A stretch of 64,000 nucleotides of DNA from Gracilibacillus salitolerans (GTDB lineage: Bacteria > Bacillota > Bacilli > Bacillales > Amphibacillaceae): assembly GCF_009650095.1 (NCBI RefSeq), contig NZ_CP045915.1, positions 1,178,001 through 1,242,000 on the forward strand. Direction: 5' to 3'. The translations under genes were made by a program, and so were the position numbers. The notes under the pieces are model-generated. The model did not search any database and was not told the origin of the DNA. It saw only the letters and a program-made list of their open reading frames with translations. Below, one piece after another: positions 9,182 through 17,794 of this stretch (positions are counted from its first letter, which is position 1; each line of letters begins with the position of its first letter).

Positions 9182-10654
9182 TTGAAAACGATATTTATTT
9201 TAATGGATTCACTTAATCGCCATTATCTTAATGCTTATGAATATTCTTGGGTAAACACACCCAATATTGACCGTTTAGCTGCTAAAGGAGTTGTGTTTGA
9301 TAATCACTACAGCGGTTCACTACCTTGTGTGCCCGCGCGCCGTGAAATCATGACAGGGCGCCTTAATTTCCTCGAATCACAATGGTGTCCCTTACAGCCG
9401 TTCGATGAAACGTATCCCGAGGAACTCCGTCGTCAGTCTAATGTCTACAGTCATTTGATCACTGATCATTATCATTACTTTGAAAAAAAAGGCTGGGGTT
9501 ACCATACTCCTTTTAACACCTGGGAATTTTTACGCGGACAAGAAGGTGATAACTGGCATCCTAGAGTGAAGGATCCATATACTCCGAAATTTAGAGGGAA
9601 AAACAGACGGCAGGATTGGGTGAATCGCAGTATTATGAATTCTGAGCAGGATGAAGATTATCCTACACCGCAATGCTTTAAGCAAGCAATAAATTTTATC
9701 GAAAGTAATCATAAGGAGGATAACTGGCACCTTCATTTAGAGGTGTTTGATCCTCACGAGCCGTTCATGTGCCCGACGAGGTACCGAGAACTTTATAATG
9801 ATTCATGGGCAGATCCGTACCATTTCGATTGGCCGTCATATGCACCGGTGGATTCGGACCTGGAAGGAAAGGAGGCTATTGAGCATATTCGTAAATGTTA
9901 TGCTGGTACGCTGACGATGACTGATGCATGGCTCGGTAAATTTTTAGACAAAATGGATGAATTAGACATGTGGCATGATACAGCCGTGATTTTAACAACT
10001 GATCATGGGTATCTGCTCGGTGATTATGGATACTGGGCGAAAAACTATATGTTCGATTATCAAAAGCTAGTAAATATTCCGATGATTGCATACATACCTG
10101 ATTCTCCAATGAACGGTAATCGAGTGAGTGGCTTAACTTCAACAATGGATTTGATGCCGACCTTGCTCCATTTACATGGGGCAAAACCTTCTGAGCATGT
10201 GCACGGAAAATCTTTCACCCATCTGTTTGAACGTGATGAATCACACCACGATGCAGTTCTGTATGGTTATTTTGGTAAAGATATTAATCTAGCAGATGGT
10301 CGATTTTCTTATTGTAGAAAACCAGTTCCTGAAAGCATTGCCTACCATTACACGGCTATTCCGGTTGTAGGAGGTAACAAGCTACAAGATTATGAAGAAT
10401 GTGAGGTAGATCGATTCCTTCCACAAACAAAGATGCCAGTGTTCCGCATTGCTAATAAATCACATCAGCATCATAATGCTACAAAAGAGCATTTATTATA
10501 CAACATTGTGGATGATACAGAACAGGCTGTTCCTATTCATGATTCCAAGCTACACCAACAATATGAAAAAAAGTTGCAAGAGATGTTGAAGCGATATCAG
10601 GCACCAGATTGGCAATATGCGCGTGTAGGATTAAGCAGCGGAGAATCTAAATGA
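9182..10654 (+). CDS. Type I sulfatase, cytosolic
   Basis: Alkaline-phosphatase-superfamily sulfatase of about 490 residues. The formylglycine motif is SLPCVPARR: Cys49 in C-x-P-x-R, followed by the usual MTGR. Further metal-site features are MDS near the N-terminus, TTDHGYLLGDYG near residue 280 and a His-rich DPHEP. No signal peptide, so it should act on imported oligosaccharides. I chose TTG 9182 because GAGGTGA lies 6 bases upstream and homologues begin with a KTIFILMDS-like strand; ATG 9125 would add 19 residues and lies in a stem. Activity needs conversion of Cys49 to formylglycine by an enzyme not encoded here. Alkaline-phosphatase-like phosphohydrolase activity cannot be excluded, but Cys in this motif favours sulfatase. 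Confidence 0.9.
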   Translation: MKTIFILMDSLNRHYLNAYEYSWVNTPNIDRLAAKGVVFDNHYSGSLPCVPARREIMTGRLNFLESQWCPLQPFDETYPEELRRQSNVYSHLITDHYHYFEKKGWGYHTPFNTWEFLRGQEGDNWHPRVKDPYTPKFRGKNRRQDWVNRSIMNSEQDEDYPTPQCFKQAINFIESNHKEDNWHLHLEVFDPHEPFMCPTRYRELYNDSWADPYHFDWPSYAPVDSDLEGKEAIEHIRKCYAGTLTMTDAWLGKFLDKMDELDMWHDTAVILTTDHGYLLGDYGYWAKNYMFDYQKLVNIPMIAYIPDSPMNGNRVSGLTSTMDLMPTLLHLHGAKPSEHVHGKSFTHLFERDESHHDAVLYGYFGKDINLADGRFSYCRKPVPESIAYHYTAIPVVGGNKLQDYEECEVDRFLPQTKMPVFRIANKSHQHHNATKEHLLYNIVDDTEQAVPIHDSKLHQQYEKKLQEMLKRYQAPDWQYARVGLSSGESK

Positions 10655-10867
10655 TAAGTAGAGCTCAAGAGGTTTGTGGTATTTTTAACTAAGATTAGTT
10701 TCATTTGGTTTCCAAAAGGTCCCTATATAAGCTGTTAATATCGGTGTGACCTTCGTAGGTTGAGAATACAGACAAACAGTGATTTTTTATTCAATGAGGA
10801 GAAGCAAATAATTTATTTTTAAAAAAAGAGTCGAAAGGTATTTATATTGGAAAGGGAGTATGAAAAA

Positions 10868-12028
10868 ATGCATCAAGTACGAATTGGAATTATTGGTGTC
10901 GGAAGTATGGGTAACTCGCATGCTAAATACTTACAGGCAAATGAGATAAAAGATGCGAGCTTAACTGCTGTTTTAGACAATAGTGAAGAAAAGGTGAAAT
11001 GGTTAAAAGAGAATTTAAAAGAAAGTGTTAAAGTATTTTCAGATGAAGATGCCTTCTTTGAATCTGGGTTAGTTGATGCAGTTATCATTGCTACTCCACA
11101 CTATGATCACGCTAGTCTAGCAATAAAAGCATTTGAATATGGTCTTCATGTTTTATCAGAAAAACCGGCCGGAGTTTATACTAAACAGGTACGAGAAATG
11201 AACGAAGCAGCAGAAAAAAGCGGTAAAGTTTTTTCCATTATGTACAATCAACGGACTAATCCACTCTATCAAAAGGTGCGTGACCTTATTCAAGCTGGAG
11301 AACTAGGAGAAATACGTAGAATTAATTGGCTTATTACAAATTGGTATCGCTCTCAAAGTTATTACGATTCCGGTGGATGGCGCGCAACGTGGTCTGGTGA
11401 AGGTGGCGGAGTCTTAATCAACCAGTGTCCACATCAGCTTGATTTATGGCAATGGATGACCGGGATGATGCCAACAAGGATGCGAGCGTTTTGTAATTTT
11501 GGTAAGTATCGTGATATTGAAGTCGAGGATGATGTGACTGCATACGCAGAATATGAAAACGGTGCAACAGGAGTATTTATAACGACGACAGGGGAGGCAC
11601 CAGGTACAAATAGACTGGAAATTACTGGTGATCAAGGGAAAGTCGTGATAGAAAATGGCGAATTAGATTTTTGGAGACTACGTGTTTCAGAACCTCAATT
11701 TAATCGGGAATATAAGGGCGGATTTGGAGCACCAGAATGCTGGAAGGTAGATGTGCCAATAAGTGGTGCAGAAACAGCACATCGAGGTATCACGCAAAAT
11801 TTCGTTCATGCAATTTTAGAAGGAGCATCCTTAATAGCTCATGGTGAAGAAGGTATTAAAGGTTTAATGCTTTCCAATGCGATGCACTTGTCCACTTGGA
11901 CAGACGATTGGGTAGAGTTTCCTTTAGATGAAAATCTTTATTATGAGCTATTACAGGAAAAGATAGCTTCATCCACAAGTGACAAATGTACGAAAAGTAT
12001 TCCTTTAAATGTCGAAGGAACTCATTAG
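10868..12028 (+). CDS. Gfo/Idh/MocA-family NAD(P)-dependent oxidoreductase
   Basis: N-terminal Rossmann fold with GIIGVGSMGNSHAKYL, the EKPAG motif after the fourth strand, and a C-terminal domain with the catalytic-type GGGVLINQCPHQLDLWQWM. The family oxidises or epimerises sugars and inositols, or acts as an NAD-dependent glycosidase; the substrate cannot be assigned. ATG 10868 is preceded by AAAGGGAG at a spacing of 9 and starts directly at the Rossmann strand; a TTG at 10847 is less likely. Its place between sulfatase and YesL-like gene suggests it works on an imported sugar. Confidence 0.9.
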   Translation: MHQVRIGIIGVGSMGNSHAKYLQANEIKDASLTAVLDNSEEKVKWLKENLKESVKVFSDEDAFFESGLVDAVIIATPHYDHASLAIKAFEYGLHVLSEKPAGVYTKQVREMNEAAEKSGKVFSIMYNQRTNPLYQKVRDLIQAGELGEIRRINWLITNWYRSQSYYDSGGWRATWSGEGGGVLINQCPHQLDLWQWMTGMMPTRMRAFCNFGKYRDIEVEDDVTAYAEYENGATGVFITTTGEAPGTNRLEITGDQGKVVIENGELDFWRLRVSEPQFNREYKGGFGAPECWKVDVPISGAETAHRGITQNFVHAILEGASLIAHGEEGIKGLMLSNAMHLSTWTDDWVEFPLDENLYYELLQEKIASSTSDKCTKSIPLNVEGTH

Positions 12029-12075
12029 TTTAATAGGTGAAATAGATTCAGCTGCTATGATGAGGAGGTAACAAC

Positions 12076-12795
12076 ATGGAAGGCAAAGGTTTAATAGGTG
12101 GGTTTTATAGAATATCAAACATCATTACGAGGTTTGTAGGTATAAATTTATTATGGATTTTATTTAATTTGCCATTACTGTATTTGGCATTGTGTACCAT
12201 ATATGCACAAAATATTAATCAGTTGATGACTCTAGGAGTTACCATCACCATCCTAGCGCCTTTTGTCTTTTTTCCATCAACAACAGCCATGTATGGAGTA
12301 ATCCGTAAATTTATCCTTAGTGAAGAGATAAGGGTGTTTCAGTCCTTTTTAAGGTATTATAAAGAAAATTATGTGAGAAGTATGGTTGGAGGATTATTGA
12401 TTGGGCTAATGTGGATCGTGTTGATTGCTGATTATTATTACTTTACTACATTTATTGAAGGTTGGTTTAAGTATTTATTTATCAATTTAGCTTTATTTTT
12501 ATTTGTCTTTACACTTCACTTCTTCTCATTAACGATTCATGTGCACACCAAACTAAAAGATACGTTTAAAATTGCTCTATTACTTACATTTGGAAATCCA
12601 CTCCTTACATTGGTATTAGGTGCAATTACTGTTTTAATCATTTATTTAAGCTTTAACGTTATAACATTTTTGATACCATTTTTCTTGGGTTCACTTATTT
12701 CATATGTATCATTCTATGGATTTCACAAGTTATTTATGAAAATCCATTCATCTTATTTAACAGATCCAAAGACAACTGATACTATCCAAAATTAG
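12076..12795 (+). CDS. YesL-like membrane protein (DUF624)
   Basis: A 239-residue protein with about five hydrophobic helices and a start typical of YesL proteins (GKGLIGGFYRISNIITRFVGINLLWILFNLPLLYL type). YesL is found next to YesMN and LplB-type importers in many Bacillales; its molecular job is not known. A strong ribosome binding site GAGGAGG precedes the ATG. It closes the intact part of this cluster. Confidence 0.85.
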   Translation: MEGKGLIGGFYRISNIITRFVGINLLWILFNLPLLYLALCTIYAQNINQLMTLGVTITILAPFVFFPSTTAMYGVIRKFILSEEIRVFQSFLRYYKENYVRSMVGGLLIGLMWIVLIADYYYFTTFIEGWFKYLFINLALFLFVFTLHFFSLTIHVHTKLKDTFKIALLLTFGNPLLTLVLGAITVLIIYLSFNVITFLIPFFLGSLISYVSFYGFHKLFMKIHSSYLTDPKTTDTIQN

Positions 12796-12865
12796 ATTGT
12801 TTTCAGAAACCAATTGTTCTTCCATTGATACACATATGTTTTTAATGATTCTTTTATATCTAGCC

Positions 12866-13491
12866 CACTGGTATTATGTTAACCCATTCATCCGACGAAG
12901 CAATGATTGAAGATATAAAAAAACAATGCAATGGTGTATGGAAACATCAAAAAAATTGAGGACGAACGTTTTATGTACTGGTGTGATAAGAAAGGTCTAC
13001 TTGTTTGGTCAGAAATTGCAGCTGTCTATGAATACTCAGATGAAGCTGTTGAGAATGTGACAAACGAATGGCTAGAAATTGTGCAACAACGTTACAATCA
13101 TCCCTCGATTATTACTTGGGTACCGTTTAATGAATAATGAGGAGTATCAAACATTTTTAAAGATAAGAGATAACAAGCGTTTACTGAATCTATCATTTGA
13201 CTAAGTCTATTGACCCAGAACGTCCGGTAATTGTAAATGGTGGTTGGGAGCATACCATTTCTGATATTATCACACTTCACGATTATGAGGAGCTTGGAGA
13301 AGTATTTTATGAGCGTTACAAAGATAAAGATCCAATCCTGAACAACGAAATTTCACATAATAACCATAAATATGCATTTGCTGATTGTTATGAATATAAA
13401 GATCAACCTGTTATGCTCACTGAAATGGTGGAATTGCTTCCAAAGATAATAGCGGATGGGGACATGGTAACCAGCCCGAAAAACTTTAATA
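12866..13491 (+). pseudogene. Broken GH2 beta-glycosidase gene fragment
   Basis: An internal fragment of a GH2 enzyme closely resembling the intact gene starting at 62777. Recognisable pieces are SDEAMIED, KIEDERFMYWCDKKGLLVW, HPSIITWVPFNE and KSIDPERPVIVNGGWEHTI. The N-terminal about 320 residues are missing. Two adjacent stops (13135-13140) follow the acid/base Asn-Glu pair, another stop lies at 13171, a frameshift near 13190-13200, and an early deletion occurs around 12920. The frame is lost after QPVMLTEM, where it runs into a copy of an MFS gene tail. It cannot make a working enzyme. Confidence 0.88.
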
Positions 13492-13530
13492 AAAGTAGAC
13501 GATACAAAACGAGTTGTAAATAATAATTAG
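13486..13530 (+). pseudogene. Remnant of an MFS gene 3' end
   Basis: The bases at 13492-13530 read KVDDTKRVVNNN and a TAG stop, nearly identical to the tail of the MFS gene at 540-575 (KVDDAKRVVNNN). Only a few bases differ, and the terminator that follows is also similar. Nothing more of the transporter is seen upstream; the GH2 fragment is joined directly to it. Confidence 0.8.
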
Positions 13531-13539
13531 AACACATGA

Positions 13540-13585
13540 CAAGAAACCACCTTACTATTCGGAACTCAATACGAATAGTAAGGTT
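13540..13585 (+). terminator. Strong terminator after the MFS-tail remnant
   Basis: CCTTACTATTCG and CGAATAGTAAGG form a perfect 12-base-pair stem with a 10-base loop, followed by TTTATTTTT. It corresponds in position to the terminator after the intact MFS gene. Confidence 0.85.
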
Positions 13586-14175
13586 TATTTTTGTACTTTC
13601 AGAATGGATATACGAAAGTGGAACTGCTTGTGCATCTGAATGAACGTTCTTAGACGACCTCTCTTCACCATAAATTAGTTAAGAAGGGAGAGATTCTTTT
13701 GAGACAATTAGATTGGACCATGATATTGTTTGTTAGTTCTTCATTATTGCATGAATATTGGTTGTTATCAGGTCTACCCCGCATTTACTACTGGGATGTG
13801 AAAAGACAACATTTAAATAATGTGAAGGAGGCCGATGAGAATAGAAAAACTGCTTAATAGATCAACGATATGAATCGCACGTACAGAGCAGTAGCATATC
13901 AAATAAGGAAAATGAAGTATCGGAAAAATATTTACAGTCAGCGGGAACATTGCACACCACAATATAGGATTTTGATTCATTGGAGGTAGGGATTGGGGCC
14001 TTATCGTGTACCAACTACTTTCTCGTTTGGCGAATGGCTACAAGGACGTAATAGCTGGGTTAAGCGAGTAAGGTGACAGATAAATACAGAGGAGCACATT
14101 CCTTATTTGTATGGATTGTAACATTTACTCGATCATTAGACCATTAAGTTTTTCTTTTTTTTTACCTTTTTTTAA
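13586..14175. other. Gene-free stretch with short open frames
   Basis: About 590 bases with no convincing complete gene. It includes a 52-codon frame at 13699-13857 (listed separately) and further short frames with protein-like wording (for example GPYRVPTTFSFGEW near 14000) broken by stops, which suggests decayed coding sequence of unknown family. The end is T-rich and leads into the promoter of the hydrolase gene. Confidence 0.4.
13699..13857 (+). CDS. Small unknown ORF, 52 codons
   Basis: A TTG start preceded by AAGAAGGGAGAGA opens a 52-residue frame beginning MRQLDWTMILFV, with one hydrophobic stretch and a charged tail. I do not recognise it; it may be the remnant of a membrane protein gene. 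The spacing from the binding site to TTG is acceptable but the surrounding decay makes a real gene doubtful. Confidence 0.25.
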   Translation: MRQLDWTMILFVSSSLLHEYWLLSGLPRIYYWDVKRQHLNNVKEADENRKTA

Positions 14176-14204
14176 TTGACTAAACGTTCAGTCAATAATA
14201 AAAT
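14176..14204 (+). promoter_or_regulatory. Promoter with overlapping TetR-type operator
   Basis: TTGACT (14176-14181) and TAAAAT (14199-14204) are 17 bases apart. A 20-base near-perfect palindrome TTGACTAAACGTTCAGTCAA (14176-14195) covers the -35 box and most of the spacer. This is the layout expected of a TetR-family operator, and a TetR gene is the second gene of the operon, so autoregulation is likely. Confidence 0.75.
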
Positions 14205-14243
14205 GGATACATAATGAAATATAAATTAGATGGAGGGTTTACC

Positions 14244-14993
14244 ATGGATTTGTATTATCAGGTAAACGGAGAGGGACTTCCTATTGTACTTCTACATAGT
14301 GGAGGAACGGATTTGAGAGATTGGACATTTTTAGCTCCACTCTTAACTAAACAGTATAAAGTTGTTACGTTTGACGTGCGTGGAATTGGAAAATCACCAT
14401 CACCAAATGAAAAGGCCAATTATGTTGAAGATTTATTATTACTTATTGATCATCTCGAGCTAGAGACGGCAACGCTTGTTGGTCATTCAATAGGGGGGCA
14501 AATTGCAACAGAATTTGCGTTGAATTACCCGGAAAAAGTAAAGAATCTGATTTTAATTGCACCATCATTATCAGGTTTTAATTATTCTCAAGCATTTAAT
14601 GAGTATATTAACAGCATTAACCAGGTTGCTCCAGACCTCGATCAAATGCTTGATATCTCTTTGAGTGGTTCGCTATATCAAGTTGTCATGTCAAGTCCAC
14701 GGCGAGAAATTATGATTCAAATGCATCGAGACTACTTTAGTCGAATTTTAACATGGCCTAATTTTGAAATGATCTGGCCACAACCACCTGCTGTTGAGAG
14801 ATTAGATGAAATATCAATGAATACGTTGTTTATTATAGGTGAAAAAGATTTTCAAGATAATCATCATGTAGCAGAACATTTTAAAAAAGTTCCGAATCTC
14901 CGTTTTTTTGAAATAGCGAATGCAGACCATATGGTAACCCTTACTCATCCAGAAGAGTTATTTTTGAAGATTGATAATTTTATGAAGGAATGA
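14244..14993 (+). CDS. Alpha/beta-hydrolase
   Basis: A 249-residue alpha/beta-hydrolase fold protein. HSGG forms the oxyanion region, the nucleophile elbow is GHSIGG, an Asp lies in IGEKDFQ and the catalytic His is in ANADHMV. No signal peptide; probably a cytosolic esterase or lactonase of unknown substrate. ATG 14244 follows GGAGGG at 7 bases; the in-frame ATG at 14214 would be almost leaderless given the promoter at 14176-14204. The gene touches the TetR gene, so the regulator probably senses a compound this enzyme handles. Confidence 0.85.
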   Translation: MDLYYQVNGEGLPIVLLHSGGTDLRDWTFLAPLLTKQYKVVTFDVRGIGKSPSPNEKANYVEDLLLLIDHLELETATLVGHSIGGQIATEFALNYPEKVKNLILIAPSLSGFNYSQAFNEYINSINQVAPDLDQMLDISLSGSLYQVVMSSPRREIMIQMHRDYFSRILTWPNFEMIWPQPPAVERLDEISMNTLFIIGEKDFQDNHHVAEHFKKVPNLRFFEIANADHMVTLTHPEELFLKIDNFMKE

Positions 14994-15001
14994 TCTGTAC
15001 C

Positions 15002-15604
15002 ATGCCAAGAACTCATGAAGAGAATAAACGAATTCGTCAAATAGCGAAAGAAAATATCCGGCACAAAGCGATGGATCTGTTTATTAAACAAGGATATCAT
15101 GCGACTTCTATAAGTGATATAGCGAAAGAAGCGGGAATCTCTAAAGGCTTACTTTACAATTACTTCAAAGGAAAAGAAGACCTTCTTGCGACAATTGTTG
15201 AAGAACGAATTGGAAAATTAATTGAAGTGATGGAAGGTGCTTTGTCACTTGGTACACCAAGTGACCAGCTAAAATATATTGTAAATCACGCAATAGATAA
15301 TGTATACACAAATCCAAGTGTACATCGTTTTTTTCTACACTTACAGACACAACCTGAAGCAGATGAAGAGTTAATTAAATATAGTAAACGGATCGTCGAG
15401 GAAAACGCAAGACAATTTGAGCTACAATGTGAAATGTTTGAAACGTTAGGGATTGAAAGTCCTCGGAAAAGGTCTCTATACTTTTCTTCTACATTGCAAG
15501 GGGTGATGCTGATGATTTCAACTTATCCTCAGACATTTCCAGTTGAAGAAATCAAAACACAAATCATACAAAAATTTTGCCAATCATCGAGCAATGAACG
15601 TTGA
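15002..15604 (+). CDS. TetR-family transcriptional regulator
   Basis: N-terminal helix-turn-helix domain (about residues 15-60) with ISDIAKEAGISKGLLYNYFKGKEDLL, then an all-helical ligand domain; 200 residues is typical. The likely start is ATG 15002 (MPRTHEENKRIRQ, as in relatives); an ATG at 14990 overlaps the hydrolase stop in ATGA fashion and is the alternative. It probably represses the operon through the palindrome at 14176-14195. Confidence 0.9.
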   Translation: MPRTHEENKRIRQIAKENIRHKAMDLFIKQGYHATSISDIAKEAGISKGLLYNYFKGKEDLLATIVEERIGKLIEVMEGALSLGTPSDQLKYIVNHAIDNVYTNPSVHRFFLHLQTQPEADEELIKYSKRIVEENARQFELQCEMFETLGIESPRKRSLYFSSTLQGVMLMISTYPQTFPVEEIKTQIIQKFCQSSSNER

Positions 15605-15825
15605 ATAATAAGATATAGCACTGTATTGATTGAAAAGTATGCAGGTTTTTCGAATGATGAATTTTTATAAGTATATGGAGATAGTAGTAAAAAATTACAT
15701 TGTTCCCTATATTATTTTTTGATCTTCAAATATATATGATGTGTTATCTGTGAGCACTTGGATCAAATTTTAATTCATAGAATCTAAACGAACATGATAA
15801 ACGCCTAGTACATTTTCCTCCTTAC

Positions 15826-15862
15826 TGAATTTACTAATAATAAATGTGTGTAGCAAGGAGGA
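15826..15862 (+). promoter_or_regulatory. Hairpin that can hide the ribosome binding site of the protease gene
   Basis: TCCTCCTT at 15826-15833 is fully complementary to AAGGAGGA at 15855-15862, which is the ribosome binding site of the gene starting at 15868. The 21-base loop is A/T-rich. In the mRNA this 8-base-pair stem would block translation unless opened. Confidence 0.5.
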
Positions 15863-15867
15863 GTAAG

Positions 15868-16902
15868 ATGGCACGAGTAAGCTTAATTCCTTTTAAAATG
15901 GAACAACAGATTGACGACACGAGTGAAATTCCTGCTGGTATCGAAATGATGCAAGCACCTAAAAAGTGGGAAGAAGGTTATAAAGGTAGCGACGTTGTGG
16001 TTGCTGTAATTGATACAGGGTGTGATCGAAACCATCCAGATTTAAGAAACCGAATTATGGATGGTAGAAATTTTACTACTGAAAACAATAGCAATCTTCG
16101 AAATTTTTCCGATCAAAACGGACATGGTACACATGTTGCTGGAACGATTGCGGCTGTGCTCAATGGTCGAGGTGTAGTCGGAGTAGCTCCTGAAGCCAAA
16201 TTATTAATATTAAAAGCTTTTGATGCCAAAGGTTCTGGAGACTTTAATGGCATTATACAAGCGATTCAACATGCTATAAAATGGCGTGGTGGAAATGGGG
16301 AAAAAGTTCGAATTATTTCCATGTCCTTCGGTGCAAAATGGGATGTACCAGAGCTTCATCAAGTGATTCGAAAAGCTGTAACTAATGACATTTTAGTTGT
16401 GTGTGCTGCCGGAAATGAAGGAGATGGAGATGCACGAACAACAGAACGAATGTATCCCGGATATTATAAAGAAGTAGTGCAAGTAGGTGCCGTAGATAAT
16501 GAAGGTAATATGGCTGAATTCACGAATACAAATGACGAGGTTGATCTAGTGGCACCTGGTGTCAATGTGATGTCCACCTATTTAAATGGGAAATATGCGA
16601 AGTTGTCGGGAACGTCCATGGCAACCCCACACGTTTCCGGAGCTGCTGCGGTTCTGATTGAACAAATGGAGCAGGAGTTTGAAAGAACATTAACAGAACC
16701 AGAAGTGTATGCTCAACTTATAAAATTAACGTCCCCATTAGGATATAGTAAAAGAGTGGAAAGTAATGGTTTGATTACTTTAACTAACGAGCCTGTATAT
16801 AGAGGGGATTCAGAGAATCCAAAAGAGATAAAATCCTTGTCAAAAGCTAAAAACAATAAAATGGCAGGAAGTGGTTTTGTCATCCCTGATGTAGAAGTAT
16901 AA
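15868..16902 (+). CDS. ispA: Intracellular subtilisin-like serine protease
   Basis: S8-family protease of about 344 residues with no signal peptide. The catalytic triad is seen as VIDTGCDRNHPD (Asp), NGHGTHVAGT (His) and GTSMATPHVSGAA (Ser). The N-terminus contains LIPF, the propeptide motif of intracellular subtilisins that holds the enzyme inactive until it is clipped; the following KAPKKWEEGYKG-like stretch is also typical. ATG 15868 was chosen because AAGGAGGAG lies 5 bases upstream; an ATG at 15844 has none. Its role in Bacillus is turnover of cytosolic protein late in growth. Confidence 0.9.
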   Translation: MARVSLIPFKMEQQIDDTSEIPAGIEMMQAPKKWEEGYKGSDVVVAVIDTGCDRNHPDLRNRIMDGRNFTTENNSNLRNFSDQNGHGTHVAGTIAAVLNGRGVVGVAPEAKLLILKAFDAKGSGDFNGIIQAIQHAIKWRGGNGEKVRIISMSFGAKWDVPELHQVIRKAVTNDILVVCAAGNEGDGDARTTERMYPGYYKEVVQVGAVDNEGNMAEFTNTNDEVDLVAPGVNVMSTYLNGKYAKLSGTSMATPHVSGAAAVLIEQMEQEFERTLTEPEVYAQLIKLTSPLGYSKRVESNGLITLTNEPVYRGDSENPKEIKSLSKAKNNKMAGSGFVIPDVEV

Positions 16903-16906
16903 ATCC

Positions 16907-16956
16907 AAGTAGCTGTCTCATAAGGTACGCTGAGCTGACTTTTAAAACAGCTACTT
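16907..16956 (+). terminator. Inverted repeat after the protease gene
   Basis: AAGTAGCTGT (16907-16916) and ACAGCTACTT (16947-16956) form a perfect 10-base-pair stem around 30 bases. There is only a weak T-run afterwards, so it may be a terminator or an mRNA 3'-end stabiliser. Confidence 0.5.
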
Positions 16957-17118
16957 GTGTCTAACTTATTTCTAGCTGGTGACTGGTAATTAAACAAGCG
17001 TTGCTTAAATTAGGTATGATGATTATCTAAGAGATGAATCACTTCTTGTACGAAAAGGAGAAAGTAGCTATATAAGATTCTTGAGACTTATTAAAAATGA
17101 AAGAGTGGTGTTCCATAG

Positions 17119-17706
17119 ATGACAAATAGTAGAAATAATCCTAAAGTTGATGAATATTTAAGTAAAGCAAAAAAGTGGAAGGAAGAATTTGAGAAGTTGA
17201 GAAATATCGTTCTTGACTCTGAGCTGACCGAAGAGTTTAAGTGGAATCACCCTTGTTACACGTTGGAGGATAAAAACATAGTTTTAATACATGGATTTAA
17301 AGAATATTGCGCGCTTCTTTTTCACAAAGGTGCCTTGTTAAAGGATCCACATGGCGTTCTAATCCAACAATCGGAGAATGTACAAGCGGCTCGCCAGATT
17401 CGATTCACCAATGTTGAAGAAATAGTTGAAAAGGAAAACATCTTGAAAGAATATATTTATGCCGCAATTGAAGTTGAAAAAGCCGGTTTGAAAGTGAAAA
17501 AGAATACAGAAGTCATCATTCCTGATGAATTGCAAAATAAATTCGAGGAAATCCCTGCTTTGAAAACTGCTTTTGAAGCATTGACACCGGGGCGGCAAAG
17601 AGCATATACCCTTTATTTTTCTAAAACCAAAAAATCCACAACTCGAGAGGCAAGAATTGAAAAATATGTCCAGCCAATTATTGATGGAAAGGGATTAAAT
17701 GATTAG
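17119..17706 (+). CDS. YdeI/OmpD-associated family protein
   Basis: A 195-residue cytosolic protein with an N-terminal DUF1801-type domain (HPCYTLEDKNIVLIHGFKEYCALLFHKGALL) and a C-terminal YdeI tail with the LTPGRQRAYTLYFSKTKKSTTREARIEKY signature (residues about 150-185). It is of the usual YdeI length. The precise function is not established; related proteins have been linked to bacteriocin tolerance. A gene sharing only the C-terminal tail follows 88 bases downstream. Confidence 0.85.
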   Translation: MTNSRNNPKVDEYLSKAKKWKEEFEKLRNIVLDSELTEEFKWNHPCYTLEDKNIVLIHGFKEYCALLFHKGALLKDPHGVLIQQSENVQAARQIRFTNVEEIVEKENILKEYIYAAIEVEKAGLKVKKNTEVIIPDELQNKFEEIPALKTAFEALTPGRQRAYTLYFSKTKKSTTREARIEKYVQPIIDGKGLND

Positions 17707-17794
17707 TATAGTGTGAGTAACATAATGTTAGGATATGGTAAAATGAAAATAATAGGCTCTGGCTAATTTGAAATAGAGTAAAAAGGAGCTTACG

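Noticed and set aside
9876..10184. Minus-strand frame of 102 codons inside the sulfatase gene
   Set aside because: Shadow of a strongly supported gene; no independent signals.
13699..13857. FtsW/RodA-like start (LDWTMILFV)
   Set aside because: The likeness covers only about ten residues and then ends; kept as an unknown small frame.
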